From Tillus elongatus (taxonomy: Eukaryota > Arthropoda > Insecta > Coleoptera > Cleridae): DNA of 64,000 bases. Numbering within the stretch: position 1 is the stretch's first letter; the number at the start of each line of letters is the position of its first letter. The DNA is taken from positions 16,813,471 to 16,877,470 of the forward strand of contig OZ023267.1 of assembly GCA_964006375.1 (NCBI GenBank). The letters run 5' to 3'. Shown here piece by piece: positions 61,501 through 64,000 of the stretch. A program made the translations under genes and the position numbers. Under the pieces are notes generated by a model. It had not been told where the DNA came from. It did not search any database and saw only the letters and a program-made list of their open reading frames with translations.

Positions 61501-61824
61501 AGTTAAATAAGGCCCTTTTGGCTTTATGATAAAAAATAATTTATTTAAACCCAAAAAGTACTATTAATTAACAAAGTGATTAATTACAAGTTACAACTAA
61601 CGAACTATGAATGTTGTTAATCGTGGACAAGTAAAGAATGAATTCTAAATCTACATAACTCATACTTATAAACTAGGATTGATTATGATGCGGTTTCTGA
61701 TTGAACTCTGTGACCGCCTGAGGTCGATGTCATTGCTGAGTGGACTATATCGAAACGGATGTCGTGGTATTGTTCTTTTATGGTTGCCACATACAGGGCG
61801 ACGTAATTATACAGGGTGACATAA
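61501..61824 (-). repeat. 3' LTR of an errantivirus-like Gypsy element (approximate)
   Basis: A purine tract on the minus strand (AGGGTGGAGG, 61837-61828) precedes sequence starting near TGTCACCCTGTATAATTACG. It ends near GGGCCTTATTTAACT at 61501, next to TATATA, a target type used by some errantiviruses. It contains AATAAATT. The partner LTR lies outside the window. Confidence 0.5.
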
Positions 61825-61849
61825 TTCCTCCACCCTTAGTGTAAAGAAC

Positions 61850-63065
61850 GTCCTCGTTCTTTCCGGTGGGCTCTTCTGGTGTAAGTTGGTTCTTGGACTT
61901 GGGCTGCATGGCTCTCTTCATAATTATCTGCTGAAGATGTAGCATAGGATGACCACTAGAATGACTGTGGTTATGGTAGTCATTCCCAGGTGTGTTGAAT
62001 GTACCAAGGGATGCAGTACATTATGATGCTTCCTTTTCTCCATCTGACTTTTCAATTTGCTAGCTTCTTTGAGATGTATAGGGTTGAATCTGATGAGATG
62101 TTGCGGCTGTGACTGTAAGGGTTGTATCAACTCAGGTACCCATGTAATGTTTGGATTGGTTTTTCCATAAGTTGCTGTTCATGGATATTTGACATTTTTC
62201 TGGTTGGCTATGAGGGTGTTATTGTGGTGGTCCATCTATCTGATCTTAATGGCATTCTTTAGTGATACTGATTTTCTGATGGTAATGTTCTTAGGTAAAC
62301 CAAAGCAGGTGATACAAGGACTTTATTGGTTTGGGTTATTGGAACACTTAGGAATTAAGATATTGGAATAGGAAGTTTAGGAGATAATAGTTGTGTCTTT
62401 TAAAGAGAAACATTAAATTTGGTGAAATCAAAAAATTTTTTAAATGTGATTTTAGTGGAAAATAATTCATCGTCATTATGATTAAGCTTAAATATTTCCT
62501 ATATTGGTTAACTGATTAAAATTAAGTAAAGTTGTTCCTTGTAATACTTTTATACTTTCTGATAATTCCTAACTTAGTATTATTTGAAATTCTATGACAG
62601 CCTTATATTCCGTTTTATTTTGCATTGCATCTAAGGTGGTTTTTTAATTACTCTAAATTTTTGTTAATTGAAACTTAATCTTTTTCTAATCTGTGAGTCA
62701 TGATATTACTGAATGATTTTAAGTTATTGAACGGAACCATCATCTCATTCTCATTTGCATAAAATAAATCTATGTTTTTTTTTTGTTTATTTCTTTTAGA
62801 TCTTCTTCTTCTAAATTTGCCAGTGGTTATTCTTATAATTGATCTTGCACCATCTATGAGGTTTATTTTGTCTCTAATATGTATGAGCTTTTGTAATTTA
62901 ATGTATGTGGCTTTTATGTGGCTGTTATGCTATTTATTACTTGAATTTAACATAATTTGATATTCTGATAAGTATTGGGTATTAATTAATAATAATAGTA
63001 TTATAAAAACAGTAATATTTAATTATAGTTTTCTTCTATAAGTGTGGGATTGAAGTAAAAGTAAA
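61850..63065 (-). pseudogene. Envelope-like third gene remnant of an errantivirus-like element
   Basis: The position (between integrase and 3' LTR) and a C-terminal hydrophobic stretch (TTITTVILVVILCYIF, near 61925-61980) followed by a basic residue and stop suggest an env-type membrane glycoprotein gene. Upstream short frames contain a basic cluster after a hydrophobic segment (near 62780-62880), as at a cleavage/fusion region, but stops and shifts occur throughout. It is described only as a broken relic. Confidence 0.5.
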
Positions 63066-63120
63066 AACTAAGATAATGATTTAGGATTTTGGCGATTTTG
63101 ACATACTCTTGAATTAGCCA

Positions 63121-64000
63121 TTAGTTTGGATGGGTTGAAGTTGAAGGAGTAGGGCTGTCCTCAGACATAGGCACAGCAGGGTCTAAAGAAGGAAATTTCT
63201 TTCTTGCTCTTTTAGTCTTATTAATATGAGCGGTTTGCTTTCTCGAATGGGGAAGAAGTATTTTATTGCGAGGTAATTGTATAGGGTCGGAATGAATTTT
63301 GTAAAGGGGATCAGCCTTTCTGACTGGTGGTACTCTAACTGCAACATTTTCTTCATTAATTTGGATATTTTGTTCTCGAGTTTCGTTGATTTTCTCGAGA
63401 CGCTGTGTTGCTTTTTGCTTTTGTTTTTCATAAATAGACTGGTAAAATGGAAGTATTTCTTTTAAGCGTCTATTGTTATATTCTTCGAGAACTGTTTGAT
63501 GGGGATCAATAGGTGGTATGTCATCATATGGGCCATAGAGCAGTTTGAAAGGAGAGTGACCTGTCGAAGAATGTATAGATTGGTTGTAGATCAATACAGC
63601 TGTGATCATGAAAGACTGAGGGCTTTCGTTTGGATTTTGATTTTTCAGGACACGTATTTTTTCTAGTAGTGTCGACTGTAAAAGTTCTACAGGAGAATTT
63701 GAATTAGGATTCTGAGGGGTAGTAATGTGCAAATCAATTTTAAACATGGAACAGAACTCTTTGAGTACAACATTTTTGAGTTCTCGGTCAGAATTGGAGA
63801 CAATCTTAGAAGGGTAGTTATGATGAGAGAAGAAGTGACGTAGTTTGTTAACGATGGTCAGGGCCGTAGTATCGATAATGTAATATGCTTGGGCATATTT
63901 ACTGAACAGATCGACAATGGTTAAGAATTTGCAGTTATCAAAGCTGAATACGTCAAGGTGTATAACTTCGAAGGGTCTAGAAGCAATCAAGGGTCCTTGA
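63121..64000 (-). CDS. Errantivirus-like Gypsy integrase, partial (5' end beyond window)
   Basis: The frame is open through the window edge and ends with a stop at 63121 (at least 289 codons). It contains EVIHLDVFSFDN with the first catalytic Asp, IVSNSDRELKN with the second, and NSNSPVELLQSTLLEKIR with the Glu. The usual (S/T)D-NG-x-EF signature is shortened by two residues, so 33 instead of 35 residues separate the second Asp from the Glu. The Q-(V)-ER that normally surrounds the Glu reads PVEL. A Ser/Thr/Pro-rich C-terminal tail follows. Integrase inserts element DNA into the chromosome. The altered catalytic region argues for a decaying copy despite the open frame. Confidence 0.75.
   Translation of the reverse strand, partial: QGPLIASRPFEVIHLDVFSFDNCKFLTIVDLFSKYAQAYYIIDTTALTIVNKLRHFFSHHNYPSKIVSNSDRELKNVVLKEFCSMFKIDLHITTPQNPNSNSPVELLQSTLLEKIRVLKNQNPNESPQSFMITAVLIYNQSIHSSTGHSPFKLLYGPYDDIPPIDPHQTVLEEYNNRRLKEILPFYQSIYEKQKQKATQRLEKINETREQNIQINEENVAVRVPPVRKADPLYKIHSDPIQLPRNKILLPHSRKQTAHINKTKRARKKFPSLDPAVPMSEDSPTPSTSTHPN

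Overview
The window reads as AT-rich, repeat-dominated nuclear DNA of an arthropod, most probably an insect. The evidence is the repertoire: BEL/Pao and Gypsy LTR retrotransposons (one with an errantivirus-like layout), Penelope-like elements (PLEs) with GIY-YIG domains, R1-, I- and CR1/Jockey-type non-LTR fragments, tRNA-headed SINEs, and IS630-Tc1-mariner (ITm) transposases with the PRSPDLTPLDFFLWG-type motif common in insect genomes. I could not identify the species. I found no convincing intact host gene, tRNA, rRNA or CRISPR array. Nearly every supportable coding segment belongs to a mobile element, and most are broken.

Layout. 1-5.6 kb: dinucleotide (TA)n-core repeats, a PLE 3' end with a hammerhead-like motif, a PLE/CR1 chimera at a perfect palindrome, and two SINEs in opposite orientation. 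5.6-12.5 kb: mostly unassigned, with a third SINE, GC-rich tandem repeats, a PLE end with another hammerhead-like motif and a long foldback element split by a (TA)n-core repeat. 12.7-16 kb: an internally deleted Gypsy on the minus strand. 16.4-28 kb: several (TA)n-core repeats, a decayed PLE with RT and GIY-YIG, a CR1/Jockey endonuclease fragment and unassigned DNA. 28.6-33.4 kb: a deleted BEL/Pao (minus) split by an ORF1-only retroelement (plus). 34.3-38.9 kb: a young BEL/Pao copy whose two 509-bp LTRs look identical and whose target duplication is AATAC. 39-44.4 kb: Gypsy and I-clade fragments and tandem (TA)n-core repeats. 47-50.5 kb: a pogo-like transposase tail and R1-like fragments separated by AGT-type trinucleotide runs. 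52.6-60 kb: three ITm transposases (one fused to a PLE) and a full-length (TA)n-core repeat. 60.0-60.4 kb: a 320-bp palindrome. 61.5-64 kb: an errantivirus-like element running off the window end.

The unifying theme is a dispersed non-autonomous family, called here the TA-core element. One end reads GACGCAGCAAGTGCGTTATGG, the middle carries a pure (TA)n tract, and the other end is a hairpin built on AGTGAATTTT / AAAATTCACT. Roughly twenty copies or pieces lie in both orientations. PLE ends repeatedly abut the (TA)n tracts, and other elements have landed there too, so the tracts look like landing pads or recombination points. The organisation resembles Helentron-associated elements (a DINE-1-like plan), but this assignment is inference. 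All calls come from reading the sequence; no database search was run.
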